Positions 25,601 to 37,984 of a stretch of DNA of 64,000 nt are shown piece by piece. This stretch comes from Takakia lepidozioides (lineage: Eukaryota; Streptophyta; Takakiopsida; Takakiales; Takakiaceae): NCBI GenBank assembly GCA_030704615.1, contig CM060734.1:31450042-31514041 (forward strand). The letters are read 5' to 3'. The notes beneath the pieces were generated by a model that had not been told where the DNA came from, did not search any database, and saw nothing but the letters and a program-made list of their open reading frames with translations. The first letter of the stretch is position 1. Every line of letters begins with the position of its first letter. Both the position numbers and the translations under genes were made by a program.

Positions 25601-26619
25601 AGGTGACCAGTGACCTCTCTTCTCTAGACATGGGAAACCCTCCCTGAATTGCTGAAACTGATGAGATGCTGGAAATGGTGGATGGTGCAGGTGCGTGCTG
25701 TGGTAGCTCCCTACTTAGAAGCTGCAGCCTTATGTGGTGGAATTCTGCCTGACTACATTCCCAAGGTTCCATGCCACGTCATGTTGCCATGTTTCAGCTC
25801 TGCAGATTGCATTTCAGTCCTGCACACTCTATTCATCCTACATCTCTGTTATGGGACAAATGTACATCAAAAGAGAAACAGAGAGACAGAGAACCACATA
25901 GATGTATAAAAGAGAGAAACAAACAGTTGGGTGGGGATCTAGGTGGCAAAGAGTTTTGCAGGAGATGAGCTGCATGAATGATTGTGTTGTTGGGTATGTG
26001 GCAGGAGAGCTGCCCTCGCGTTGTCAGTCTGGGAGACAATCCAGGATGCCCTTGTGGAGGAACCCATGTTGCTGACCTCTCAGAAATCGGGAGTATTAAT
26101 GTCTCTCTTTCTCTCCCTCTCTCTCCCATTTGCCCTCATGTGTTAGAAAGTTTCTGTCTCTGTGTCTCTCTCTTTTCCCAACAGAACAAACAGTCAAATC
26201 AAAACCTTAATCAGTATCAAGCCAGGAAGTTTCTTTTGTTTGTGCTTTCTCTATGTGAGCACATGCTAGCAAATTGAACAGTATCAATGTGTTCAGGCGG
26301 CAGTTTTTGCAGGCTATTTTGTTTACAGAAGAGATTGAAGGTAAGGTGTTTTGTTACGCATGGGGAGAGCCTTGAAAACTAGGGGTAGGGTAGTATCATT
26401 GTGAACTTTCAGGTGAAGTTTTGTCTTTGTCATGCATTTGCAGCTCAGAGATGATGAATAGAGTGCTTTTGCTGCACTAGTGTCAGGTGAATTGTCTTGA
26501 TGAGAGAGGACAAGGAGGGGTACTGATGCAAAGCTGATGGTGATCCACAGGTCACACAGATTCGCGTGAAAAAGGGTGTCACTAAAGTGTCATACAATTT
26601 GGAATCTGCTTCTGCATAA
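22604..26619 (+). CDS. AlaX-type alanyl-tRNA editing protein (trans-editing hydrolase), 9 exons, 275 residues
   Basis: This is a free-standing homologue of the alanyl-tRNA synthetase editing domain. The family hydrolyses mischarged Ser-tRNA(Ala) in trans. Exons: 22604-22723, 23148-23291, 23808-23920, 24885-24977, 25248-25350, 25415-25429, 25691-25765, 26005-26100, 26551-26619; phases close to 828 nt including TAA. The start ATG lies in a strong context (gccATGG). Diagnostic sequence: LDRTILYAQGGGQPCDTG (exon 2), the zinc-binding HTAGH (exon 4), FPDG joined to PFVEYKG across intron 4, CGGTHV (exon 8) with the second Cys/His zinc ligands, and VTQIRVKKGVTKVSY at the C-terminus. The length fits an AlaX protein without synthetase core. 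Exon 6 is only 15 nt and is the least certain. Intron 3 contains a LINE copy; expression should be unaffected if it is spliced out. Confidence 0.92.
24031..24560 (+). mobile_element. LINE family A, 5'-truncated copy in AlaX intron 3
   Basis: Coding remnants parallel those at 10150-10725: ISLNLFPVCDKGEDLKDELK, a CQCPMPEDNIHFLKQC Cys/His module and a terminal VYGHKSTANNVL. It ends in GGCCACAAGTC then TACGGCAAACAACGTCTTA at about 24518-24551. CT-rich sequence on both sides (about 23998-24014 and 24559-24575) could be a target duplication but is low in complexity. It has the same orientation as the host gene. Confidence 0.85.
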
Positions 26620-27049
26620 AGCATCAGGTGTTTATGGAAAACGTCAAATGGAAGCCCTCCACGCCATGTCCCATAAGCCCACCATTTTTGTACTGATTTA
26701 CTTCACCATGGGAGATGCCTCCCTACACCAAATGTTCTTGTAAGTTCACAAGAAATGAACAAGGAGATAACAAGTCAAAACGAGTTAAAGGGCAGCATTG
26801 CATGCCCAGCTGTAGGGAGATTCTTGGCCATGGCCTTTACTTACATGTACTATGTGTATTCAGCTGACCGCTGACAACTCGGGACTATGAGGACATGTTT
26901 TTTCAACTCTTACAGTCTATCCTCCCTAATTGTTCCCTCTATATGTGTTAACCCTCTTTATCTGCCATCTATTTTTCACTCCCGAAGATTTCACAAAGCA
27001 AGTGTTCTGTGTTATGTGATGATGTTTTTGTACTCCCTCCTTTACAGGC

Positions 27050-27130
27050 ACTTGGGCAGGTAGCCCAGTGGTTGGGTATTTGTGCCTTGCCTGTACATAA
27101 CCTGGGTGATCCTGGGCTCAATCCTTCAAC
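27050..27130 (+). mobile_element. tRNA-derived SINE head (A and B box)
   Basis: TAGCCCAGTGG at 27061-27071 is a perfect RNA polymerase III A box. GGGCTCAATCC at 27114-27124 is close to the B-box consensus GGTTCRANNCC. The order and spacing are tRNA-like, but no cloverleaf or mature tRNA can be folded convincingly. The SINE body would lie downstream; its 3' end was not located. Confidence 0.5.
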
Positions 27131-27390
27131 ATGTGCCTTAACCGTCCATTGGCCCCTCCTGTAAATTTACAGGACGCCTGTTTAACAAGATGCATTACAA
27201 GACAACTTGTTCTAAGTGTCATGCCCTCATGACATATATCAATTAGATCTGTCAGCTCCTTGATTTTACTTAACATGGGGATCATTCAAACTCTTTGAAG
27301 TGTTAGATTCCCGTTTTCCATGTAAGTGTTCCTTCTCTTAAGTGTGATATTTGAAAGATTCTTACTCTATATCTGTTATGATGTTAAATA

Positions 27391-27470
27391 TCTCCGGCCA
27401 AAGCCGGTGTAACTAAGAGCCACTAACTTCTAAGAGCCACTTCGCCTTGTGGCTACTGCCCTCTTATATG
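27391..27470. repeat. Short dispersed repeat, copy 2 (first copy at 18997)
   Basis: It has CTCCGGCCAAAGCCGGTGTA then ACTAAGAGCCACTAAC, CACTTCGCCTTGTGGCTACTG. Order and sequence match 18997-19065 over about 65 bp. It lies about 260 bp downstream of the SINE head and might be its tail. Confidence 0.55.
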
Positions 27471-27808
27471 TGTTACATTTTTTCTACTTCCCAGGTGTAA
27501 CACATATAGAGGGAGGACTGCACTAACCTCCCCAGAAAAATGACCAGTGTTTTAATTTCTAATGAAAGAGCTGGTTTTCGTTGATCAGACAATATAGGAT
27601 CAAAGATCCCTGATGTGGGTAAGGCCCTTCACTATTGCTACGTTTGTCTCCTTAACTTAAGCATAGCTCCTCCTAAATTTAGTCAGAGGAACAAAGGACC
27701 TGAGTAATCTGCATTTGCATGTGAGCTCGTCTCTTGTGTCTTACCTTAAAGGTCAACAATGATGTGTACGTGCGAGTTTTGGTTACTGAAGAGGTTGAAC
27801 CTCTGGAC

Positions 27809-28080
27809 CAGTGTTTTTTTTCTTGGCGAAAAATCGCCAAATGGCCAAAACATTAAAATAGAATATTATGTCGAAAATTCCCTGTTTTTCCATGGATGAA
27901 ATCGCCAAACTTTTACAAGGAAAAAAAAAAGATGGATGAATTCGCCAAATGTGGATGATATAAATGGATGAAAGTACATATGAGGATGATTCTATCCAAA
28001 TTTTCAATGGATGAACATAATATATAGCTATTTCTTGTAGCCACTCGTGCTATTTTTCAAATTTAAGAAAAAAATCACTG
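27809..28080. mobile_element. hAT-type MITE copy 1 (272 bp) with perfect 8-bp target duplication
   Basis: The ends are CAGTGTTTTTTTTC and, at the other end, GAAAAAAATCACTG, matching in inverted orientation at 13 of 14 positions. Identical CTCTGGAC lies at 27801-27808 and 28081-28088. An 8-bp duplication and CAGTG-type ends are typical of hAT elements. The interior is AT-rich, non-coding and contains several ATGGATGAA-type repeats. A relative in opposite orientation is at 37985-38251. Confidence 0.9.
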
Positions 28081-31062
28081 CTCTGGACTTAACACTCTAG
28101 ATACACCCTCTGGATAGTAAATGGTAATAGTAATGTCATATGCACTAGATCGTAGCCTTGAGGAGCCTGGGTCATTAGACTTTACAGGAAGGACCTTGTT
28201 GCTTGCACCTTTACCTCGCGGATATGATTTTGGTGGAGAGCAGCAATAGAATGGACTGTGACGGAAGATCACTCGAAAGTGATGTCATCTTCCCGCAACC
28301 ATGCGCTCTCCATCACCCAGATACCATTATGCTAGTGTGTCCATGAACTATGCAGTCTACTTGGCTCCGAGACAAAATTGTCAGGCCAAATGAGAACGAG
28401 GTGCAGCATTGTATTGGGACGCAGAATGGGCAGATTCAACTACCCCATTTGTCCGAGAGTTGCAGCCATCCATAAGGCTGCTGCAGTCTCTGGAGATCTT
28501 CACGTGAGCACTCAACCTACTTATATAAAATCTCAGGAGACCGACACTAACCAGAGAGAAGACAGAGAAGAGCGAGGAATGATTCATGAATACCAGACAA
28601 GGCTACCACGGGCTGCTCTCCTGTTATCTCCTAACCAGCAGCTAACCAACTGGTTAACCACCTACCTACTAACTCTAACTGGACGATGAGTAAGCAAGCA
28701 CCTAACAACCTAACGGAGCTCGGCGTGACGTGGCACTGCGTCTGTTTCGCCACAACCACCAGCATTGTGGTTTCTCATCCATCCAATCGCCGAGTAAGGA
28801 CGAACAGTGTCGTTCGTTGTGGGTTCTTCGTCCGACCATGCCGTACATGCGCAGGCATGTACGCGCCCCCGTCGTTTTACCGTATTCCCTGACATCGTAC
28901 GTATTGCTGCAGAGCTTTTGACTTTTGACCGTGTTACTGAGTCGGATTGATTATTATTAATTTTGTTTTTCACTGTACTTGGATGACGGATGACAACTCG
29001 CTGTTAGTGGACATCATCCATCCAGAAGGAAGTGGCTTCCATTTATCTCATCCAATGATTAGCGAAAAGAAGTGCGGGAAAATATGGGGTGACTGGGAGT
29101 ACCAGTCATAAAGCGCGCCCGTGACCGGCTGGTAGTCTGTTAGGCAGCAGTTAGCGTAGCAGTGTGGTAAAGCTCAGAAATCACGTCGATAAGTTACTCG
29201 ACAGTCCTCCTTGGACTACCCAACTCAGTGTGTGGATCATGGCAGTTTTAGGGTTGAAGGTTTGGTTGAAAGAGGTGAAGAGAAGGGCGAGGTGCTTGCA
29301 GCTTTTGGCCCTGGAGATATCCTTGTGATATCTTGTGCTTGTCTCCATGGCAGCCTACTTAAGTCTGGGAAAGGGGAGGTGGTTGGATACAAGTTTGTAC
29401 TGGCCATGGCCTCTTCTTTCATTCTTCCCTTCTGTGATCTCTCCAGAAAATATCCTTCAGAACTTAGAAGAAACCTCAAAAGGGGAGGTCTATGGTGAAA
29501 CTTAGCTGGCGGGCCCCTCGGGTGGAGCAATGCAGGTGATCAGTGCTGTAGCTTGAAGGTCGGTGTGGTGGATGTGTGGGCCCTTGTGTGCCATTTTGGT
29601 GGGTAAGGGGTAAGGGGTAAGGGGCTGCTTTGTCGACGGACAATTAATAGTAGACCCAAAGATAAATTGCTATTCCCTGAATGATAACCCTCTTGTGCAA
29701 CACATGAAATATTCTCAAACCTTCTCCACAGGGACAATCTGTTCATTTCATTAGTCATGAAAGTGTGTGATCTGTAGTAAGATTTTAGGTCTAAACGTCT
29801 ACACTACAGATGGGATGATCGGATGGGATGTAGTGTGTTGATAAAAACAACTCTGTAAAGCTTTATAAAAGACCCAAATGAGGTGATATTTCTATATATA
29901 TTTTTCTCAACTTGTAGCATGCAAAAGATAATGCCGCATAGCTTTATAAAAAGACCCAAGTGGGGTGACCATACAAATAGGTAAAACTGTCCCCAAGAGG
30001 AGAAACAAAATCTCATAGAGCTAGATATATTGACAAAAAGAAATCAAAGTGTTCTATCACATACCTACATACTGCCTGAAGAAGGTCAGACAACAGGAAA
30101 GAGGATGGGTCAGAAAATGCCGGTTAAGTTCAGAAGACATTTGCCACTTATTATTATAAAAAACTACAAAGAGCTAGTAGCGGTGTCAGCTCATATGAAA
30201 AGTGTCCCTGCTTGATAGGTGCTTTGATGGGCTTCATCTTTCCTGCATGCCATTGAAATTACCACCAAAATTGTGATAAACAGTTTTTTTAGTTTTGCAG
30301 TAAATGAACAGTAATGGAGAGTAACACGTTCACAAGAGAGTCTAGCCCCAACCCAAGGCTCTGTGGATTGGGTTTGCCAGTTTCTGATTGGGTGGAGAAG
30401 CTGCAGAAAATATCACTGGCCCGGCAATGAGCCAGTGGGAAGCCTGGCAAATGATTCTGCTTGGGATTCGTCTTGGGAGTCGGCAACCAAAACCTTGGAG
30501 GGGGAGTCTAAGGGAGGGAAGGTAATTAATACTAGGGCGAAAGAAAGAGAAAGTAGAAAGAAGGAGAGGGGTGGGGAACGAGAGGTAGGAGCTTTCCCAG
30601 AGAGTGTCAGAAAGGGCGGTGACAGGGGGCGGGGCACGAGAGGAGAGAGAGGGATTGTGCAGCCCCACAGGCAGGCAGGGGGCCTGCACTTTTTGAGCCT
30701 CGGGATAACTTCGAGTTGCGAGAGACGCGCTGGTGAAGGCTGCCATTAGTGTGTCGCGGAAGGATGCTGGTAGCTAGCTGGTGGGGGGGAAGGAGGAGAG
30801 TTGGTGTGAGCAAGGCAGTGCAGCCGTCTGTGATGGATGGCGGATTGGTTAGATTGAAGTCGTTTGGATAGGTCGTGATAGTGGATCCTTGTTGTTGTTG
30901 TTGTTGTTGTTGTTACCATCCCTTCCTCAGTGGTGACAGATTATGGGGGCAAGCGGTAGACAGATGAGGTATGGAAGTCGGGGTGTGGCGTGGGCAGGCA
31001 TGTGGGTGTGGTGTTGAAGGTGATGGAGGGCGGGTGAGATATGTAGGAAGCAGGGGAGATAG

Positions 31063-34000
31063 ATGGACAAAGGGAAAGGACCCGCTGGTTCCTCTTGCGG
31101 GGAGTTAGGCTGTTGCCGCAAAGCTGCTGATCACTATTCATCCGGGTCGAAGCGGGCAGAACCTTCCATGACAACCTTAGACCGCAGCTCCCCCAGCAAC
31201 GGATCAGCGGCTACAGGTTTCATGAACCCGACCCCGCTAGCGACTCGGTGTGTAAAACCAAGCTCCCATTTTGAGGGTGGGCCCAGTGCGGCGCTCAAGT
31301 CGTCATGGATACAGAGGCTCATTCCCGGGGTGGTTGGTGATGATGAGCCTTCAGAGTGGAAAGAAAGAGATGCGGTGGATACCCCGCCCCTTCTTCTTGA
31401 AGGTGCTAGAAAACAGATTGAGGAAGTGGGTAGATGGACGCAGGTGCAGGAAAGTTGTAGCAGTGATCGGAGGGTAACGGCTCTGGGGGAAGGCTATTTT
31501 AGAGAGCCATCGTCTTCCAAGAGCTGCGGCTCGCGACACCCAGGTGGCCAGCGTCCTGTGTTCTCACAAACGCCGGAAAAAACTGCTCCATCTGAAGCTC
31601 CAAGAGTAGGAATTGCGCAGGATTTGGAGAGTGCGACATCTTGTAAGAATGGGGTCAAGCAGGTGAACGCTGGGTCTAGGCTGACTGCCAAAGAGTCTGT
31701 ATCAACACTTGCGGTTAGAGTCAAGAGAGAAGATGAGGTTGAGCAAGTGCGTCCAGTCGAAGGGCTTTGGAAGCACCCCTCTGGTGCTAGTAATTCGCAA
31801 GCGCAGGCAGGGTTTGGCTCGCTTCGCGTATCAAAACATTTGGTTAGAGTCAAGAGAGAAAATGAGGGCGAGCAAGTTCCTCCAGTCGGAGGGCTTGCGA
31901 ACCACCCTTATGATGCTGGTATTCCACAATCACAGGCAGGGTTTGGCCGCCTTCGTGCGCAACAGAAGCCTCCATTGCCACCGGTGAAGCTAGATAAGCC
32001 GTCGACTTCAAAAGCGGCATTGCAGGGAGTGCCGAATAGCTGCAGTCCAGAGGTTAGGGGCGCATTTGTGCCTTGGGCAGGGATTGGGGAAGAAGGAACA
32101 GGCCATGATTCAGGAGGCCAGGGGATGCCTTGTGTGCAGGCGAGGCTCAATGATGTTGAGGGCAGGCCTGTAATGCTGGCAACTTCATTGGGTTCAGATG
32201 TGAAGGTTGGGGAACCCGGTGACTCCACCATTTCAGGAAGGCCAACGCTGCATTCAGCCCACGAGACCCAACAAACTTGGGAAAGTAGGGAAGGGCCGCA
32301 GGATTGTAGATCTTTAGGGCTTAGCAACAGTGCCACGCATGGCATTGTGAGGGAGGTCAGCCCAGCCAGTGCGCTGTATTCTGTGGCGGGCTTGCCTGCT
32401 GCCAGGAACACGTACATGCAAGGGATGCAAACTGATGGTCATCTAGTAGGATTCCAACCGTTCGTGGGTAGTCATTATGCTGCTGCTCAGCAGCAGGGCC
32501 GGCACCCATCCCTCTCAGTGGCACGGGCCAGGGTGGGAACAGCTACAATGGGACCTACCATTGGTTCTGCCCAATTGGGACAGGCTATGGAATCCAGGCA
32601 TGGGGTTGAAAGAAGAGGAGATGGTCTGTTGGAGGGAAGGGAGGTTTTTGCAAGCGGGATAGCAGCTAAGAGCAGCAAAAGTAAAGATGCAGAACTGCCA
32701 GGGCCTTCCCTTCCACCTTTATCTCTTTTTGCACCATTTAAGCATACCAAAGAAAGACACCAAAACTTGAAAAGGCTGGGGAGCAGTGGAAAAGCCAAGG
32801 TAGACCCTGGGGTGTCTCCCTTGAAGCCTTTGTTTCCACCATTTCGATACAGTGGGGGAGGGTTGTTGGGATATGAGGAGGATAATCCCACTCTGCTTAC
32901 CCCTGTGTTTGCCCCCTTTGAACCATCGGCTGATCATAACAGTGCTTCCAGGGGAGAAAGGTCTGGTAAAATGGGATCATTGAGAGAGAGACCCTCGGTT
33001 TTGATGCCTATCTTTGCTCCTTACAAAACAGGGGAAGAGCGCAACCAAGCGAGTCCCTGCTCATCCAACACAGCAAGCCTGCCATGGGAGATTGTTGCCC
33101 CGATCTACCTGGCTGAGCAGGATTGTGCACACCAAAGCAGTGATGAGGGGGGCAAGGTTGATATGAAGGTAGCAGAGAAGGGTGCTGCAGGATCAGGGGC
33201 AAGAGGTGTTCCACAGCAGGGGGCCAGAAGCCATAATGTATGTGAGATGCATTCTAAGATGTATGCAAGCTCTTCATGGCATGAAAAGGAAAACCCAATG
33301 GCTGACCTAAAACGGCATTGCCACATCCACGAGGCCTCAGGGTTTTTCACTGCAGAAGGAAGTCAACAGGTGGCCACGAAATCTGTGAGGCCACCATCAA
33401 GGGAGGGGTGTTGTGGTGTGGGGGCAGGCTCCCATGAGCTTAGGATCGGCAGACCTAGCCCTACTCTTGGAGCAACTCATGAAAAGGCATCAGATGGGCA
33501 CCCGGGCACCAAGGACTTATCTAGCACACTGTCACTTGGCCAGCACAAGAGTGCCTCCCAGGGCACTGGGACGCATGGGCAAGGTTTGTCTAAATGGTCA
33601 ATGGATATAACTTTGAACAGCTCCAATAGGTCCATTGTCTGAATGTGCATTGTTTGGTTGTTTCAGTGGACTTTTTCCACTAGCCTTGGATCTGTCTGTT
33701 CATCCTGCGGTTTTGTGCAGTGTTTAGTAATCTTTAAATGGGAGTGTTGGGATATGGGGCTTGAAATGGCAGGATCAGTAGGTATACGTGACCTCAAGCA
33801 TGAAGCACAGGTATCCATCATTGTTTCATCAACGTTTGTATCTTGTAGTTAATGATGACCATAGCTGTTCCATTTACTGTGCTTTTGAACCCATTTACTT
33901 TCACAATGAGGTGAGGGGACTCCCTTTCTTTTGTCTCAACCTCCTAGAACCTTCCAGTGCTTTTGTTCTTAGCTTTTGATTTAGACAGTGAAACTGTAGG

Positions 34001-35933
34001 GGTTGCCACTTCCATGTGTTCATCTTGGCAGTGCCCCTGCTGGAATTATCCATTGGCCATTGTGAAATGCACATTGCCCACAGCTTGGGCAGTTCTTGTG
34101 AGTTATTCTCTGAATCCTGGGCCAACAACAGGCTCCAGTCCGTGAGAGATAAATTGAGGTCTGTTGTTATGCGTACTGAGATTATTAATGCCTGCTACAG
34201 GTGGGAGGGCTGCTCATGGGGGCCTTGTATTAAATCTTAGGGTTACTTGGACTCACAGACTCATGTGACTCTAAAGTGAAATCTTGACTGAAATCCCACC
34301 AAACACAGGCGCTACTCTCTCATGCCATGGTAGATATGGGCTTCATTGTAGCAGCTGTTGGTGTAGTGCCATCCCTAGTTTTGAGAACTGGCCTCATGCG
34401 CCTCTCTGGACTTCATAAAGTTTCTTCATTTCTTGCGTGTGGTCTGCATCTTACGTCAAATGGATGCCATGCTTGTGGGTACAGGCAGCAGTGAGGGAAG
34501 CAGATTTCTTACGTGCCTCTGGGGGTGAGGATAGCAGCGGCTCCAGCACACGACATGTACCCTCTGGTTACCATAGCTCAGGCTTCCAATCACCCCTCTT
34601 TGAGTCAGCGTCATCGGATGATCATTTCAAGTCTGTGGGGGGCAAAAACATTCTATTCGGGGAAAGACATCGAAGCCCAGCCTTCGAGACTCGTCAACAC
34701 AGTTTAGGCCGAGAAACATGCCCAGGCGCCGGGGCTTTAGATGGGGGAGAGTTGCAAAGGAGAGAAACAGGACCCAACGATAGAGGACAAGATGGAGAAG
34801 GAGAGAGAGGCAGAGAGGAGAGAGACAGAGGAAGTGCAGGACTAGCACAAGCTGAAGGGGGAGCGAGGATTTGTAGGGAGCCGCAGCAACCTAAGCCGCA
34901 GCAACTCAAGTTAGGTGAGCAAGGCTCTCATGGTGGGGCCAGTGTGGGGAGGGAAGTTCAATTGTCAAACCCTAAGTCGAGCCAGGGAGGTGAGTTGGGG
35001 CAAAGATATGGAAGTAGTAACCTTCGGGCAGATGCATCAGGAGAAAGAGCTGCTGAGGCTCTCTCGAAGAAGCGGAGCCGTGTTGATTCCATGTTCTCAG
35101 CTAATCCATTGCAGGCCACAGATGGAATCAGTAGCCCCAATGATAGAGGGAGAGATGGAGATGGAGAAAGAGGCAGAGATGAGAGAGATAGAGGAAATGC
35201 AAGAGCTCAAGCCGAAGAGGTAGCCAGGGCAGATGCATTTGGAGATAGAGCAATTGGGGCTCCCTCAAAGAAGCGGAGCCGTGTTGATCCCATTAGCTCA
35301 TCTACTCCATTTCGGGCCACAGATGGAAGCACGGTCCGTCTCCCAACACAAGGGAGCGGGAGTCCAACTGGGGAGAAGTCTATGAAACCCGCAGTGGCTC
35401 AGGCATGGCTTCAACGGTGGATGCCTCCCTCCAACCCCATTCACCCCTTGAAGCCCCTCAATTTAAGAGAAGTGCCCCCTGGAACTTCCCCCCTAGCCAG
35501 TGCTGGTAGCTGTGTCAATAGGTGGGTGGCAAGTAGTGGGCGGACTTCACACACCATCAGGGTAGAGGGTGATGGGGTCGTCAATTCAGGGCAGGGTGTG
35601 GGGGCAAGGACAGAAAGTCTTGGTACCCAGGTAAATAGGACTACAGAAGCGGAGAGAGGAAATTCTACTTCAAGTAGTGTAGGTGGAAGCTTTGCTTCAA
35701 TCTTTAGAACACCAAACTCATTCCGATCTTATGACAACCTTCCGAGTGCAGCAGCACTGGCACTGGTTGGTGCAGCAAGTAGGCAGTCGGTTCCTGTGCC
35801 TCCTCACAGATCTGGATGGAGGGTGGCTGCATGGCCGCCAATTACACGGGTCCCGACCCCGAGTGTCCCATCCCAGCCCCCAGGGACTTTGCAGCAGCCA
35901 GCAGAGGTTCAAGTTGTTGTAGAGAAAGGTTGA
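31063..35933 (+). CDS. Large low-complexity protein with repeated FAPF motifs; weak resemblance to PCH1/PCHL phytochrome-associated proteins
   Basis: Two long open stretches join by a plausible intron 33584-34488 (donor CAAG|GTTTGT, acceptor GCAG|CA). The join keeps frame and gives about 1321 residues from ATG 31063. Without that splice the first exon would end by itself at 33642. The N-terminal part has SSWIQRLIPG near residue 80 and a tandem ~43-residue repeat (VRVKREDEVEQV / VRVKRENEGEQV). It then has five related motifs near residues 560-690: SLFAPFK, PLFPPFR, PVFAPFE, PIFAPYK, EIVAPIY. Exon 2 encodes NDRG-type charged repeats, KKRSRVD twice (possible nuclear localisation signals), AWLQRWMP and a C-terminal PSAAALALVG...GWRVAAW. 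The two W-x-x-R-W-like and PSAAA segments suggest PCH1/PCHL, which stabilise active phytochrome B. That naming is inference; the coding call is firm. Confidence 0.55.
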
Positions 35934-37984
35934 GCGGAGATCCTTTCTGGCCATAGCTGATAGTTTGGAGCCTGGGAGGTGGTTTTACTCCTGGGCTAAT
36001 TGGCTATGGTTGCTTGGTACCAGGCACTTCCTGTCACCGAGCTGTAAATGTAAGATACACCACATTCCTCTATGCTCTTTCTCACTCTCTCACACATTTG
36101 GATTCTCGGGTGCTAAATTTTGGAATGGAGTTGCTGGGGTGAGAAATAGGGAAGGGCAATGTCAATTCAAGGATGGAAGTCCAACAAGCCTTACAGGATA
36201 GTAATAGCCTCCATTTTGCTCCTCCCCGAGTCGTTTTCCTTTTCTCCTCTGGGTTTTCTGCTGTCCAAATTCCAGCGGATATGATGACCACTGGCTTCAA
36301 CCCGCATATTTTCTATGCTGTGCCCAACTGGGTTCATATCCCCTATTTTTCGCAGGCAGTGCCTTACCAGTGAATATTTGTCCCTTCCTCATTTGTCTCT
36401 GAAGGATTTGGGCAGGTTGTACTTTGGTGTTACACCAGTTTGAGTGTCATTTTCGGTGCATTGCTCTCTGATGCATGAAAATTTCATGGTTTGTGAGGGG
36501 TTTGTGATTCATTCTTGGTGGTAGGTTTGGGGTGAGAAGTTGGTCTATGAAGGATATGGTGGCTTCCCTAGCAGCAGATGCTGAAGTCTCCAAGAGGCTG
36601 ATGTTTGCGAAAGATGTACAGAGGTGTTAGGGTGGTTCTGTTTTGGCCACAGAAAAATTGAGAAGAAAAGATATTCATTCATTCATTTTCAGAAGCTTTG
36701 CCTTCCCCTGCATCCGACACCAGGTGGGTTAGTTGGGTTCAGAGCTAACCCAGATGCTGATGTAAAAGTTTAATGCTCTGGGCACTGAGCTCTGTGCAGC
36801 TCAAGCTGTTTCCATATGAAAACATGCAATTGACTGTCTTGTAATTGGTCGCAAATTGCGAAGCTTACATTTTGCATCAGTACTCTGATACTCGTCCTTT
36901 TGGTAGTATCTTTTGCTGGCTAGATGTGAGCTGATCATCGAACACAGGTGCAGCTGCAATTTTCCACATATGGGCCTTAGATGAACTGTAATTGCTCTTG
37001 TATGAACAAAGTAGCAACACAGTTGCACGTTGAATCTCCTTACATTTGCACCTTATTTGTAGCCATTCTGTCTGAACATGGTTAAGAAGACAGTCCAGAC
37101 CTTACATAACATGCCCCATATGGGTAACTAAGCTTTCCTAGCTTCGGTGGTCTCCTTTTGAGCTTTAGAGTAAACCTTTCCCAGATGTGTTTCCCACCGG
37201 TTTCCTGAGCCTGTGTGTCATGTGTCCCTGTCCCTGCTGTCAAAATACTAATGCAGTGTTTTATGTGACCAATATTCACATACACCAGCTCATTGTTTTG
37301 CATTATTTGGAGATCCAAGATTTTCAGCCAGTCACTAGGAATTTGAGTCTTTTACTGATGATGGGCGTCACTGTCACTGCAAATTGTACTTCACCATCGC
37401 TTTTGCTCTAGAAAGAAAAAATAAAAATTGACATATGGGTAATGTTCCGCTCGATGCTCCCTTTTATTGTATAAATGATGCCTGCAGATTGATGCATTTG
37501 AGCACTATATACAACAGTTTTTCCTACTCGGTCATGGAAGAACACTTCCGCATATTAAGACGCATCTTTACCCCAGTACTTATATCTATTTTTCAAGCTT
37601 GTTCAACCGACAGGTTGAAGGAACCTTATAGACGGCATGGTGCCTGTGGAGGGTACAAACATACCAGTATTGGGCGGATATAGAGTCATCAGGATATCGA
37701 CCAGGATATCAATGTATCCGGACCCGAACCGGCATTATTTTAGTATCCGGGTTAGATGCATAACCGGCGGATATGAGAATACAAAAATAATAATTCTATA
37801 CCCGGTGTAATACCCGGCAGATATCCGGCCCATACCCCTCAATACCTGGTGGATCTCAGCCCTAAACTTAATAACCGGATGCATACCCCCATCCGGAACC
37901 CCCATCTGGAACTGGTGGATATCTAAAACCAAAAGTTTTGTTTGTTTTTTAATTTTAATTTTAATTTTAATTTTAAGAACAGGG

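Larger units (their letters stand above)
26620..31062. other. Intergenic region between AlaX and the FAPF-motif gene
   Basis: Besides the SINE head at 27050 and the MITE at 27809, I see no supported gene. Short frames at 28378-28973 and 29211-29498 have no recognisable family and no splice-supported extension. A 32-bp direct repeat (CTTTATAAAA...GACCCAA...GGTGA) occurs at about 29858-29890 and 29941-29971. GTAAGGG is repeated three times near 29604-29628. The right end (30500-31060) is purine-rich with a (TTG)8-type run at about 30890-30914, probably promoter and leader of the next gene. Confidence 0.5.

Noticed and set aside
27050-27130. Functional tRNA gene
   Set aside because: Only A and B boxes are tRNA-like; no convincing acceptor and anticodon stems, so a SINE head is the better reading.
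29211-29498. 95-codon plus frame upstream of the FAPF-motif gene
   Set aside because: No domain, no homologue recalled and an overlapping antisense frame of equal length; not supported as a gene.
33584-34488. Treating 31063-33642 and 34437-35933 as two separate genes
   Set aside because: A good donor and acceptor join them in frame and the composition is alike; kept as one gene, but two genes remain possible without RNA evidence.
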